Shown: positions 22,899 through 32,122, counted from the first letter of the stretch. The stretch is DNA of 33,778 nt from an uncultured Bacteroidota bacterium (GCA_902520385.1 CABYOB010000005.1:1-33778), one strand, 5' to 3'. Translations and numbers: made by a program. Notes: generated by a model from the sequence alone, not told the origin.

Positions 22899-25130
22899 AT
22901 GACTAAACAATTAAAACTAAAATTAAGTAATGCGCAAGGACAAAAGAAAATCATACTTGGTTTAATATTACTTTTAATCTCTATTTTTTTAATTATATCA
23001 TTCAATTCATTTTGGTTAAATTGGAAAGCAGATTATGATCAACTTCAATCAGGCTGGGACTATTCAACTCAAGCAAAAAACCTACTTGGATGGATTGGAT
23101 CTTACTTATCATATTTTTTTATATCAAATTTAGGTATTAATGCTTATGGTATCGTCGTAATTTTATTTTCTGCATCAATAAAATTAATATTCAATTTAAA
23201 ATTTAATTTTTATTACTTCTTTCAAAAAAGTACGTTGTTGATTATATGGGGAATGATTTTTTTAGGCATGCTGAATTTACAACTAGAACCAAAAGGAGCC
23301 GGAGGTATAATTGGTCAAAACATTAATGAAAACCTAAATACATTAATTGGAAATTTAGGAGTTATTATGATTTTAACTGCTTGGTTTATTATATGGGCTG
23401 TTTCTACTTTTAAAATTTCCCATTTTAAAATAAATAATCGATTATTTTCTTTTAAAAAAAACAATAAAAATAAAAATGAAATAATAAATAATCAAACCAA
23501 AAAAAATATTTCAGAAAAAATTGAAGTTAAAAAATCTGACGAATCCCACATAAATAAAATTAATGAACCAAGACTTGAAATTAAAAAAGTCAAAGATGAA
23601 AAGATAACAACTGAATCTATTCAAAGTTTTGACCCCAGATTAGAATTAAAAAATTATATCTTTCCAACTTTAGAAGTTCTAAAGCAATATGATAATGAAA
23701 TAGTAATAAATGAAAATGAATTAGAGCAAAATAAAAAAATAATAATAGAAACTCTTTTGCATTTTAAAATTGAAATTACTGCAATGAATGCTGAGGTTGG
23801 GCCAACAATTACACTATATGAAATAGTACCTAAAGAAGGCATAAAAATATCCAAAATAAAAAATCTAGAAGACGATATTGCCTTAAGAATTAAAGCAACT
23901 GGAGTTAGAATTATTGCTCCATTACCTGGAAAAGGAACTGTAGGTATAGAGGTGCCAAATCAAAATCCAAGTATAGTATCAATGAAATCTGTTATTTCAT
24001 CAGATAAATTTCAAAAAAACTCATTTGAACTTCCAATTGCTATTGGAAAGACTATTTCTAATGAAACATTTATTGCAGATCTAGCTAAAATGCCTCATTT
24101 ATTAATGGCTGGTGCAACAGGGCAGGGAAAATCTGTTGGTTTAAATGCTATTATTTGTTCTATATTATTTAAGAAGCATCCATCAGAAGTAAAATTTGTA
24201 TTAATAGATCCAAAAAAAGTAGAATTAACTTTATACAATAAAATTGAAAAACACTTTCTAGCTAAACTACCAAATAATGATGATGCAATTATTACTAATA
24301 CTAAAGAAGTAATTACTACACTAAAAGCCTTATGCCTTGAAATGGACAATAGATATGATCTTTTAAAATCCGCAAGTGTTAGAAACATAATAGAATATAA
24401 TGAGAAATTCAAATCACGTAAATTAAATCCAAAAAATGGACACAAGTATTTACCATATATAATTTTAGTAATTGATGAGTTTGCTGACTTAATTATGACT
24501 GCAGGCAAAGAAATAGAAATTCCGTTAGCTAGATTAGCTCAACTAGCAAGAGCAATTGGCATCCATCTAATAATAGCTACTCAAAGACCTACTACGAATA
24601 TCATCACTGGCACAATAAAAGCAAACTTTCCTGTAAGAATTGCATTTAGAGTTTCTCAAAGTATAGACAGTAAAACTATTTTAGATACTAGCGGGGCTAA
24701 TCAACTAATTGGAAGAGGTGATATGTTAATTTCTACAGGAAATGATTTATTAAGAATACAATGTGCATTTATAGACACGCCAGAAGTAGAAAAAATCACA
24801 TCATTTATTGAAGAACAAAAGGTGTATCCAAAAAGATACGATCTCCCTGAATATTCTAATTCAAATGACAAAAAAAGCATTTCAAATACAGGGGGTGAAA
24901 AAGATGAGTTTTTTGAAGATGCTGCAAGGCTAGTAGTTATACAACAACAAGGCTCTACATCTATGTTACAAAGAAAAATGAAATTAGGTTATAACAGAGC
25001 AGGAAGAATCATGGATGAACTTGAAATGGTAGGTATAGTTGGTAAATCTGATGGCAGTAGATCCAGAGAAGTTTTAATTAAATCAGAAGAGGAATTAATA
25101 GATTTATTAAAAAAAATGAAAAATGTTTAA
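22899..25130 (+). CDS. ftsK: DNA translocase FtsK/SpoIIIE
   Basis: A septum-located ATPase that pumps chromosomal DNA and activates dimer resolution at division. The N-terminal ~185 residues hold four or so membrane helices. A Lys/Glu-rich linker of only ~70 residues follows. The alpha domain comes next, and the beta ATPase domain has Walker A GATGQGKS (405-412) and Walker B ILVIDEFADL (~522). IATQRPTTNIITG follows. The C-terminal gamma winged helix (KLGYNRAGRIMDELE) reads orienting sequences. 743 residues, slightly short owing to the linker. The downstream gene overlaps its end by eight bases. Confidence 0.96.
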   Translation: MTKQLKLKLSNAQGQKKIILGLILLLISIFLIISFNSFWLNWKADYDQLQSGWDYSTQAKNLLGWIGSYLSYFFISNLGINAYGIVVILFSASIKLIFNLKFNFYYFFQKSTLLIIWGMIFLGMLNLQLEPKGAGGIIGQNINENLNTLIGNLGVIMILTAWFIIWAVSTFKISHFKINNRLFSFKKNNKNKNEIINNQTKKNISEKIEVKKSDESHINKINEPRLEIKKVKDEKITTESIQSFDPRLELKNYIFPTLEVLKQYDNEIVINENELEQNKKIIIETLLHFKIEITAMNAEVGPTITLYEIVPKEGIKISKIKNLEDDIALRIKATGVRIIAPLPGKGTVGIEVPNQNPSIVSMKSVISSDKFQKNSFELPIAIGKTISNETFIADLAKMPHLLMAGATGQGKSVGLNAIICSILFKKHPSEVKFVLIDPKKVELTLYNKIEKHFLAKLPNNDDAIITNTKEVITTLKALCLEMDNRYDLLKSASVRNIIEYNEKFKSRKLNPKNGHKYLPYIILVIDEFADLIMTAGKEIEIPLARLAQLARAIGIHLIIATQRPTTNIITGTIKANFPVRIAFRVSQSIDSKTILDTSGANQLIGRGDMLISTGNDLLRIQCAFIDTPEVEKITSFIEEQKVYPKRYDLPEYSNSNDKKSISNTGGEKDEFFEDAARLVVIQQQGSTSMLQRKMKLGYNRAGRIMDELEMVGIVGKSDGSRSREVLIKSEEELIDLLKKMKNV

Positions 25131-25779
25131 AATAATATTAATTTTTATTTTCTCTACTTTATTTTCTTATTCTCAAAAAAAAGAAATAAAAAAAGAAAAA
25201 AAAATTGTATTGGATTATCTTAATTCTAAATTTTGTGAAAATCCATTTTCAATACAAACAAAAAAAGAATTTGATTATGAAATGAAAATTATAAAAAAAA
25301 AAAATCAACTTTATTTTGAGTTTGTACAAAAAAATTATAAAAATGAAATAAAAAGTAATGGTGAAATTATATTAAAACTAGATCATAAACATGAAGAATT
25401 AGAAATATATTCTTTAACAGAAAAAGAAAAAGAAAAATGTTTTTTTTATTCAAAATTTATTAAAGAATTTCATATTGAGGATATTAAAAAAAATAAACAA
25501 AACAACGGATACTTCGTCTCTGGAAAAATTGAAAAATTAAATTTAAATATAGAGCTTGAAATAAAATATCCTTTAAACAATAAAGAGGATAAAGTTTTAT
25601 ATAAAATATCAAGTGAAAAAAACAAAAAACTTAATGATAATGAAAAAAAACAAGAAATTATCTTTTACGAAAAAGATGAATTTGAAAATAATTTTAAAGA
25701 ACTTTTCTTATACGAAAACTTTAACATTAAATCATTAAAAGAAAAATATAATACTTGGGAAATTATTGATTTTCGTTAG
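25123..25779 (+). CDS. Small exported protein in the position of LolA, function unknown
   Basis: 218 residues with a signal peptide (MFKIILIFIFSTLFSYSQ). The mature protein is extremely Lys/Glu/Asn rich with alternating short beta segments (NQLYFEFVQKNYKNEI, GYFVSGKIEKLNLNIE). In many Bacteroidota a LolA-like outer-membrane lipoprotein carrier directly follows ftsK, and the beta-rich pattern would allow that. I do not see the LolA signature clearly, so this is positional inference. It overlaps ftsK by eight bases (ATGTTTAA) and converges with the LysM gene, overlapping its 3' end by 17 bases. Confidence 0.7.
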   Translation: MFKIILIFIFSTLFSYSQKKEIKKEKKIVLDYLNSKFCENPFSIQTKKEFDYEMKIIKKKNQLYFEFVQKNYKNEIKSNGEIILKLDHKHEELEIYSLTEKEKEKCFFYSKFIKEFHIEDIKKNKQNNGYFVSGKIEKLNLNIELEIKYPLNNKEDKVLYKISSEKNKKLNDNEKKQEIIFYEKDEFENNFKELFLYENFNIKSLKEKYNTWEIIDFR

Positions 25780-27235
25780 TTTCTAACATTTCAACTATAC
25801 TATGCTTTTCATATTTCCACAATTTAAATGCTTCATTTCTATATATATTATTTTCTTTTAATACAAAATTATAATAAGTTCCAAAAAGACTTTTTTCTGA
25901 AGAAATTAAATTACCAAAAAAATTATTTAAAAAATACAGCCCACATTTATAACCCTGGTAAACATACTTGTTTTGCGGATGAATTGAAAAATATTCATAA
26001 AAAGATTTTATAAAATCACTTTTATCAAAAAAAGGTTTACTTTCACTAAAAAAACGCACATTCAAATCATATAATTCTGAGTGAGGAATTAATGAAAAAT
26101 CTAAAATATCATCACTGCAAAAAACAACCATAGAACCATCTTTTAAAGCATGAAGCCTAGAAATAATATCAGAAACAAAAACAGGATCATTGGATGGTAT
26201 GAAAAAAATACCAGAAAGTGAGTTGATTTCCTCATCAGTCATGAATTCAGAAATAGTTGGTGTGTCAATTTCATAATAAACCACATTACTTTTCCACTCT
26301 TTCAAATGATCAGAAATTATTTTCCTTTCTTTTTTTTCATCTTCTTTTAAAAAAATAGAAACACTATTGGAACTCAACTCTTTAATAAATCTATTATAGA
26401 TATAATTAGCAGTGTATGATATTTTTTCAACTCTATCAGATTCAAAAAAAAATATTTTATTTTGATTATAGTCCTTATTTATTGAGTTAGATTGAAGAGG
26501 AGAAACTAAGGTGATATTTGAATTTGTAATTTTATTGGATATAAAATCAAAATTTTCTTGATATAACGGTCCGAAAATAATGTCCATTGAATTTAAATCA
26601 TTATAAGTTAACATGTTTTTTAAAGTATCAATACTATGATAAGTATCAAAAACATTAAGGTTTAATTTTAGATTAGTGTCATCAAAAAACTCATTAAAAG
26701 AAAATAATAAACCAGAGTAAAAATCTAAAGAAATTCTAGATTCTCTATGAAAGTTTGTTTTTTTTATTTTATCGAAAGGGTAGCTAGATATAATTGAGTC
26801 AGTTGAATTTGAAAAAAAAGGAAGTAGAATAGAAATATTAACAATTGTATCTTTTCTTTCGGAAATTAAAGTATCATTCAATGAATTTAAAATTAAATCA
26901 GGAACAACAGAAAAGTCATTTAAATCTTCCTTAAGAAATAAAGAATCTATGTTTGAAATTGTATCGCCTACAAGATTATTAACAAACAGATTCTGATCTT
27001 TAATGAAAATTTTAATTTCTAATACTTCAGGACAATCACTTAGAAACTTACATTTTTTTAATTCTGGATTTAATTTAATAATTTTTCTTTTTGATATTCC
27101 ATATTTTAATTTTAAACTATGATATGTGTCATCATCTGAAATATAATGAATAATAAAATCACTACTAGTTTTAATTTCTTGTTTTTGAGAAAAAATAAAG
27201 AATGGAAAAGTTAAAAATAATAAGAAATGTTTCAT
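25763..27235 (-). CDS. LysM-domain exported protein with periplasmic-binding-protein-like fold
   Basis: 490 residues with a signal peptide (MKHFLLFLTFPFFIFSQ). Residues ~27-75 form one LysM-like domain (YHSLKLKYGISKRKIIKLNPEL), which binds peptidoglycan. From ~125 to the end the pattern resembles a type I periplasmic binding protein of the branched-chain amino acid class: NISILLPFF, SRISLDFYSGLLFSF, MDIIFGPLYQENF, ITLVSPLQS. The family is typical of Bacteroidota and is often next to guaA. Probably an envelope protein; no transporter partner is visible. It ends 17 bases inside the convergent gene, and its ATG is 9 bases after the guaA stop. Confidence 0.83.
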   Translation of the reverse strand: MKHFLLFLTFPFFIFSQKQEIKTSSDFIIHYISDDDTYHSLKLKYGISKRKIIKLNPELKKCKFLSDCPEVLEIKIFIKDQNLFVNNLVGDTISNIDSLFLKEDLNDFSVVPDLILNSLNDTLISERKDTIVNISILLPFFSNSTDSIISSYPFDKIKKTNFHRESRISLDFYSGLLFSFNEFFDDTNLKLNLNVFDTYHSIDTLKNMLTYNDLNSMDIIFGPLYQENFDFISNKITNSNITLVSPLQSNSINKDYNQNKIFFFESDRVEKISYTANYIYNRFIKELSSNSVSIFLKEDEKKERKIISDHLKEWKSNVVYYEIDTPTISEFMTDEEINSLSGIFFIPSNDPVFVSDIISRLHALKDGSMVVFCSDDILDFSLIPHSELYDLNVRFFSESKPFFDKSDFIKSFYEYFSIHPQNKYVYQGYKCGLYFLNNFFGNLISSEKSLFGTYYNFVLKENNIYRNEAFKLWKYEKHSIVEMLETNENQ

Positions 27236-27244
27236 AGACTTTAA

Positions 27245-28771
27245 TTATTCCCACTCAATGGTAGCTGGGGGTTTTGAGCTAATATCGTAGACCACCCTAT
27301 TAACTCCTTTAACTTTATTAATTATTTTATTGGAAACAGTAGATAAAAAATTAGCTGGAAGATGAGCCCAATCAGCAGTCATGCCGTCAGTTGAAGTTAC
27401 GGCTCTTAATGAAACTACATTTTCATATGTTCTCTCATCTCCCATAACACCGACAGTTTTAATAGGGAGGAACATTGCACCAGCTTGCCATACGTCATTG
27501 TAAAGCTTATAGTCAATTAAAGATTTGATGAAAATATGATCAACTTCTCTCAAAATTTCCAAATTTTTTCTATTTACTTCTCCAATAATTCTTATTGCAA
27601 GTCCAGGTCCAGGAAAAGGATGTCTGTCAAGAATTCCTTTAGCTAATCCCAAATTTGCCCCAACTTTTCTTACTTCATCTTTAAAAATTTCTCTTAATGG
27701 CTCAATAACTTTTAAATCCATTTTCTCTGGTAATCCACCAACATTGTGATGTGATTTAATTTTAGCTGAAGGACCGCCAGTTGCAGAAATAGACTCAATG
27801 ACATCAGGATAAACTGTTCCTTGACCAAGCCATTTTACTCCACCAATTTTCTTAGCTTCTTGTTCAAAAATCTCTACAAATTTATTTCCAATAATTTTTC
27901 TTTTTAATTCTGGATCTGAAACTCCACTTAATGCATCTATAAAATTTTTTTTAGAATCTATTCCTTGAATATTTAACCCTATAGATTTATATGAATTTAA
28001 AACGTCATTAAATTCATTTTTCCTTAAAAGACCATTATTAATGAAAAAACAAAATAAATTGTCACCAATTGCCTTATTTAACAAAAGTGCTGCAACACTA
28101 GAGTCAACTCCGCCTGACAAACCTAACAGAACTTTATCATCACCAACCTTAGTCTTAATATCAAGGATAGATTTATTAATAAATGAATCCATATTCCATG
28201 ACTTTACGCATTTACAAATTTTAGTTAAAAAATTATCTAATATTTTTACCCCATCAGTAGTATGATAAACCTCAGGATGGAATTGAAGACCAAATGTGTT
28301 TTCATTATTAAGAGAAAAACCAGCTATTTTCACGTCTTCAGTACTTGCAATCACTTTGGATTTACTAGAAATACTTGAAATTGTATCTCCATGAGACATC
28401 CAAACTTGTGAGTTTAAATTAACATCACTCATTAAAGAAAAACCATCAACAAAATTTAATTTTGCTCTACCGTATTCTCTAATTTCAGATTTCAAAATCT
28501 CGCCATTTTCTTGATCTGCTAACAATTGAGCGCCATAGCAAAGACCTAAAACAGGAACCTTTTTTCTAATTTTTAAAGTGTTTATTTTAGGAGAATTAGG
28601 ATCAGTAACTGAACATGGACCACCAGATAATATAACTCCCTTAGTTTGAGAATCAATATCTGAAAAACTAGAGAAAGGAATAATTTCTGAGAAAACAGAT
28701 AATTCTCTAATTCTTCTAGCAATAAGTTGTGTATATTGAGAGCCAAAATCAACAATTACAATTTTTTCCAT
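27245..28771 (-). CDS. guaA: GMP synthase (glutamine-hydrolysing)
   Basis: Aminates XMP to GMP with ATP and glutamine, in the cytoplasm. The class I glutamine amidotransferase domain comes first, with the nucleophile Cys78 in VLGLCYGAQ and the His/Glu pair in LQFHPEVYH. The ATP-pyrophosphatase domain follows (P-loop LLGLSGGVDSS), then the dimerisation domain, with GTVYPDVIES, HHNVGGLPE, RHPFPGPGL and the C-terminal end YDISSKPPATIEWE. 508 residues, intact. It lies 19 bases after bshC in a minus-strand run. Confidence 0.98.
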   Translation of the reverse strand: MEKIVIVDFGSQYTQLIARRIRELSVFSEIIPFSSFSDIDSQTKGVILSGGPCSVTDPNSPKINTLKIRKKVPVLGLCYGAQLLADQENGEILKSEIREYGRAKLNFVDGFSLMSDVNLNSQVWMSHGDTISSISSKSKVIASTEDVKIAGFSLNNENTFGLQFHPEVYHTTDGVKILDNFLTKICKCVKSWNMDSFINKSILDIKTKVGDDKVLLGLSGGVDSSVAALLLNKAIGDNLFCFFINNGLLRKNEFNDVLNSYKSIGLNIQGIDSKKNFIDALSGVSDPELKRKIIGNKFVEIFEQEAKKIGGVKWLGQGTVYPDVIESISATGGPSAKIKSHHNVGGLPEKMDLKVIEPLREIFKDEVRKVGANLGLAKGILDRHPFPGPGLAIRIIGEVNRKNLEILREVDHIFIKSLIDYKLYNDVWQAGAMFLPIKTVGVMGDERTYENVVSLRAVTSTDGMTADWAHLPANFLSTVSNKIINKVKGVNRVVYDISSKPPATIEWE

Positions 28772-28790
28772 ATACTAAATGTAGTATTAA

Positions 28791-30389
28791 TTAAAATCCT
28801 TTTAAAATAATATAACCACTTTCTAAACAATTTAATTTTTTAATAAGTATGTCAAAAAACTTATCCCCATGTTTTAAATAATAATAAAAAAAAGAGCTAC
28901 TTCTTTCTTGAATATTATTTTTGAAGTAAAAACTAGAATGTATTTGTGATAAAATTTGGACATAAGAAGTATGGTCCTTTTTTTGATATTTAATTATTTT
29001 CTTTTCTAATTTTTGTAAATCTTTTTCAATTTTTTTACAAATAGACAAAGAATGTATGTTTAAAGAATTATCAATTTTTTTTGTTTTTTTATCTATAGAA
29101 TTGAACAAAGAACTAAACTCATTCAATTCTTGAATTAAATTAATTTTTGATTTTTTATAAAGTGATCTTGATAAAAATTGTTCAATCGGAAAAAACAGCT
29201 CAATTGATTCTACTTTATTTTTTTTAAGAAATTTATAATGATCATAATTAACATTTAACACAAATGACCTCATAACTAAAATTGGAAATTCTAATTTTAA
29301 TTTAGAAAATAGAGATTTTAATTGCAACCAATAAGAAATTTCCGTTGGGCCACCAACATAAGCAATATTTGGTAATATTTTTTCTTGATATAAAGTTCTT
29401 AAAATAACATTTGGACTAAATCTTTCAGGAAAACCCTCTATTTCATCTAATATTTGCTTTTGAGACCATTCTTTTTGATTATTAACTAATTGGTATTTTT
29501 TATTTTTTTTTACAATTCTTACTCTATTATTTCCTTTTAAATAAAACAAATTTAACTCTCTAGGTTTAACAATTGTTTTATAGTCTTTAGATAATTCTTT
29601 TGTTTGACTAGAGACTAAATCAAATGAAGTTTGATCTTTAATCTCTAACTTTAAAATAGATTTAAAATGTTTTTTTAAAACAGAATCATTTGCATCAAGA
29701 ATTAAAAGACCATGCTTTGCAAAAAAAAATGTCAATAAAGACCTAATACCTTTTGACAAAGTATCATTTTTTGTATATGTTTCAATCAATAATTTTTTCA
29801 AATCCTTTTTGTAAGGATAATCTTCAAAAGAACTAAAAATATCATCAATAAATAAATCTATATTTTTTGTACTAATAGAACCAACGTCAGAATTATCATG
29901 TTTTTTACTCCAATCATGTTGTCTAGAAAATAAATTTAAACTCTTTATTTCTTCAAAATCATGATCCTCGGAGGCTAGCCAAAAAATAGGTACAATATTT
30001 TTTTTTGAAACCTTAGAAATCCTAGACGATAGATTTATAATATTTATAATTTTATAAATTAAGAAAAGTGGATTAGCAAATAAACATATTTGATGACCAG
30101 TTGTAATTGTATATGTTTTATCAGATAATAAATTTTCTATATTATTATTAATCCTATCAAGATTAGAATTTAAAAAATTTGTATTCTGATATTGCTTTTT
30201 AAATACTGAAACTAAATCAAATCTTACATCCCTAGATAATTTTCTTTTTTTTATTTGTTTAATAATAGTCTCTTCTGAAGGGAATGAAGAAATAAATGGT
30301 TTTAATTTTTTTTCCTTAGAATTGTAATCATTAACAAGTTTAGAGAAAAAATTAATTTTTTTAAAATCTATTATTTCTTTTAAAATCAT
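28791..30389 (-). CDS. bshC: Bacillithiol biosynthesis cysteine-adding enzyme
   Basis: Adds cysteine to GlcN-malate in the last step of bacillithiol synthesis, the low-molecular-weight thiol of Bacillota and many Bacteroidota. Recognised from TITTGHQICLFANPLFLIYK, PIFWLASEDHDFEEI, LLILDANDSVLKKHF, FSPNVILRTLYQE and NIAYVGGPTEISYWLQLK in order. A C-terminal coiled-coil region (~420-480) is rich in Lys and Ile. 532 residues matches the family. Its ATG shares an A with the TAA stop of ftsY (TAATG), so its expression may depend on translation of ftsY, which matters given the in-frame stop in that gene. Confidence 0.95.
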   Translation of the reverse strand: MILKEIIDFKKINFFSKLVNDYNSKEKKLKPFISSFPSEETIIKQIKKRKLSRDVRFDLVSVFKKQYQNTNFLNSNLDRINNNIENLLSDKTYTITTGHQICLFANPLFLIYKIINIINLSSRISKVSKKNIVPIFWLASEDHDFEEIKSLNLFSRQHDWSKKHDNSDVGSISTKNIDLFIDDIFSSFEDYPYKKDLKKLLIETYTKNDTLSKGIRSLLTFFFAKHGLLILDANDSVLKKHFKSILKLEIKDQTSFDLVSSQTKELSKDYKTIVKPRELNLFYLKGNNRVRIVKKNKKYQLVNNQKEWSQKQILDEIEGFPERFSPNVILRTLYQEKILPNIAYVGGPTEISYWLQLKSLFSKLKLEFPILVMRSFVLNVNYDHYKFLKKNKVESIELFFPIEQFLSRSLYKKSKINLIQELNEFSSLFNSIDKKTKKIDNSLNIHSLSICKKIEKDLQKLEKKIIKYQKKDHTSYVQILSQIHSSFYFKNNIQERSSSFFYYYLKHGDKFFDILIKKLNCLESGYIILKGF

Positions 30390-31105
30390 TATTTTTCTAC
30401 AAGTAAAGATTCTACAAATTGTTTCTTATCAAATAATTGTAAATCATCAATAGATTCACCAACTCCAATATATTTAATTGGAATACTAAGTTGGTCACAT
30501 ATACCTATAACTACACCACCTTTTGCAGTACCATCAAGTTTAGTGAGAGCCAAATAATTTACATCAATAACATCTAAAAATCTTTTGGCTTGTTCTAAGG
30601 CATTTTGACCAGTAGAAGCATCTAAAGCTAAAACTAATTCGTGGGGAGAATTAGGAATTAATTTATTACAAACATTTTTAATTTTTAGTAATTCATTCAT
30701 TAAATTAACTTTATTATGTAATCTCCCTGCAGTATCTATTAAGACATAATCTGATTTTTGAGATAAAGCAGATTGAATAGTGTCAAAAACAACTGAAGCT
30801 GGATCAGAACCTATTTTTTGTTTCACAATAGGAACATTTACTCTATTAGCCCAGGATGATAGTTGTTCAATTGCAGCTGCTCTAAATGTGTCAGCCGCAC
30901 CAATTATAACTTTTTTCCCTTCTTTATTTAATATATTAGCCAATTTACCTATAGTAGTAGTTTTACCAACACCATTAACACCCACAAACATAATAACATA
31001 GGGATTATTGTCTGATTTTTTTAATGAATTATTGTTTTCATTTCCTATAGAAACAAGATTGATTATTTCATTTTTTAAAATACTTCTTAACTCTTCATTA
31101 TTCAT
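30389..31105 (-). CDS. ftsY: SRP receptor GTPase FtsY, part of the N domain plus G domain
   Basis: The membrane-docking partner of Ffh in co-translational insertion. The G domain is complete: G1 MFVGVNGVGKTTTIGKLA, DTFRAAAIEQL, G3 LIDTAGRLHNK, G4 LTKLDGTAKGG, ending IKYIGVGESIDDLQLFDK. This segment starts at the first ATG after an in-frame stop. That ATG (MNNEELRSILK) lies inside the N domain, so a 238-residue product lacks the first N-domain helices. The frame upstream clearly encodes the missing part: LEELLISCDIGVSTTIK directly precedes it, preceded by TRDGFWGKINRFF. I translated 31106-31747 and found no ATG, GTG or TTG. Either the protein is truncated, or the stop at 31748-31750 is an error, is read through, or is bypassed. 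Confidence 0.88.
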   Translation of the reverse strand: MNNEELRSILKNEIINLVSIGNENNNSLKKSDNNPYVIMFVGVNGVGKTTTIGKLANILNKEGKKVIIGAADTFRAAAIEQLSSWANRVNVPIVKQKIGSDPASVVFDTIQSALSQKSDYVLIDTAGRLHNKVNLMNELLKIKNVCNKLIPNSPHELVLALDASTGQNALEQAKRFLDVIDVNYLALTKLDGTAKGGVVIGICDQLSIPIKYIGVGESIDDLQLFDKKQFVESLLVEK

Positions 31106-32074
31106 ATAAGAGTTCTTTTGAACATAAGATTCTACTGAGTCAATTATTTTAATTGTAGTTGAAACTCCTATGTCACAAGAAATAAGTAATTCTTCGAGAT
31201 CCTCTAAAACAGTAATATCTATTTTATTTTTACTAGAAAAAAATCTATTTATTTTACCCCAAAAACCATCTCTAGTTTTAGAAATTGCCTTATCTAATTT
31301 TTCTTTTTTAGGAGGAGAAAAAGTTTCGAAAAAATCTGAAAATTTTGATGACTCCGGCTCTGGTTCTAGCTCTGGCTCTGATTTTAGCTCTGGCTCTAAT
31401 TCTAGCTCTGGTTCCGGCTCTGGTTCCGACTCTGGTTCTGATTCCAGCTCTGGTTCAGGCTTTGATTCCGACTCTGGCTCTGGTTCTGATTCCAGCTCTG
31501 GTTCAGGCTTTGATTCCGACTCTAGCTCTGGTTTCGACTCTGGCTCTGATTCCGGTTCTGGTTCTGATTCCGGTTCTGGTTCTGATTCCGTCTCTGGCTC
31601 TGGCTCTGGATTTAGCTCTGATTCTAGCTCTGGCTCTGATTCTAGCTCTGGTTCTGATTCCAGCTCTGGTTCAGGCTTTGATTCCGACTCTGGCTCTGGT
31701 TCTGATTCCAGCTCTGGTTCAGGCTTTGATTCCGACTCTGGCTCTGGTTACGACTCTGGCTCTGATTCCGGTTCTGGTTCTGATTCCGGTTCTGGTTCTG
31801 ATTCCGTCTCTGGCTCTGGCTCTGGATTTAGCTCTGATTCTAGCTCTGGCTCTGATTCTAGCTCTGGTTCTGATTCCAGCTCTGGTTCAGGCTTTGATTC
31901 CGACTCTGGCTCTGGTTTCGACTCTGGCTCTGATTCCGATTTAATTTTCGGTTCAAGATTTAAATCTTTTTTAATTTCTTTTTTTGGGTCAATTAAATCT
32001 TTTTCTAAAAGATTTTCTTCTTTATCTTGTTTTTTTTTGGTAAAAAATTCCTTGATTTTTTTAAAAATAGGCAT
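31106..32074 (-). pseudogene. ftsY: ftsY 5' region: N-terminus, repetitive acidic linker and N-domain start, interrupted by TAA at 31748-31750
   Basis: In the same frame as the FtsY core, an ATG at 32074 opens with MPIFKKIKEFFTKKKQ, a typical FtsY membrane-targeting start 48 bases after the DUF4295 stop. A linker of roughly 190-200 residues follows, composed of EP, ES, EL and SK steps, then the N-domain start (LDKAISKTRDGFWGK). The single stop TAA (31748-31750) replaces AAA, the Lys codon found at the equivalent repeat positions 31532-31534 and 31916-31918. Without it, FtsY would be 561 residues; flavobacterial FtsY is usually a little over 300, so the linker is greatly enlarged. As written, only a 108-residue N-terminal fragment is made from the normal start. 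Confidence 0.85.
31441..31941. repeat. 216-bp tandem repeat array inside ftsY linker
   Basis: Copy 1 is 31441-31656 and copy 2 is 31657-31872; I find two base differences between them (31524 A versus 31740 G; 31534 T versus 31750 A). A partial third copy runs from 31873 to about 31941. Each copy starts with ATTCCAGCTCTGGTTCAGGC, which recurs after 48 bases, so the array also has internal 48-bp and 6-bp periodicity. 216 is 72 codons, so gain or loss of a copy keeps the frame. The second difference creates the TAA stop. Confidence 0.93.
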
Positions 32075-32122
32075 AACTAAAATTATAGATTATAACTAAA
32101 TATAAAAAAGATGTTTTTTTAT

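Noticed and set aside
31441..31941. CRISPR-like repeats
   Set aside because: Repeats are directly adjacent with no unique spacers and lie in a coding frame.
31170..32099. A 309-codon plus-strand frame rich in Ser-Gly-Asp repeats across the array
   Set aside because: It is antisense to ftsY, whose frame gives recognisable FtsY ends on both sides of the array. The SG/SD pattern is simply the other strand of the Glu/Pro/Ser codons.
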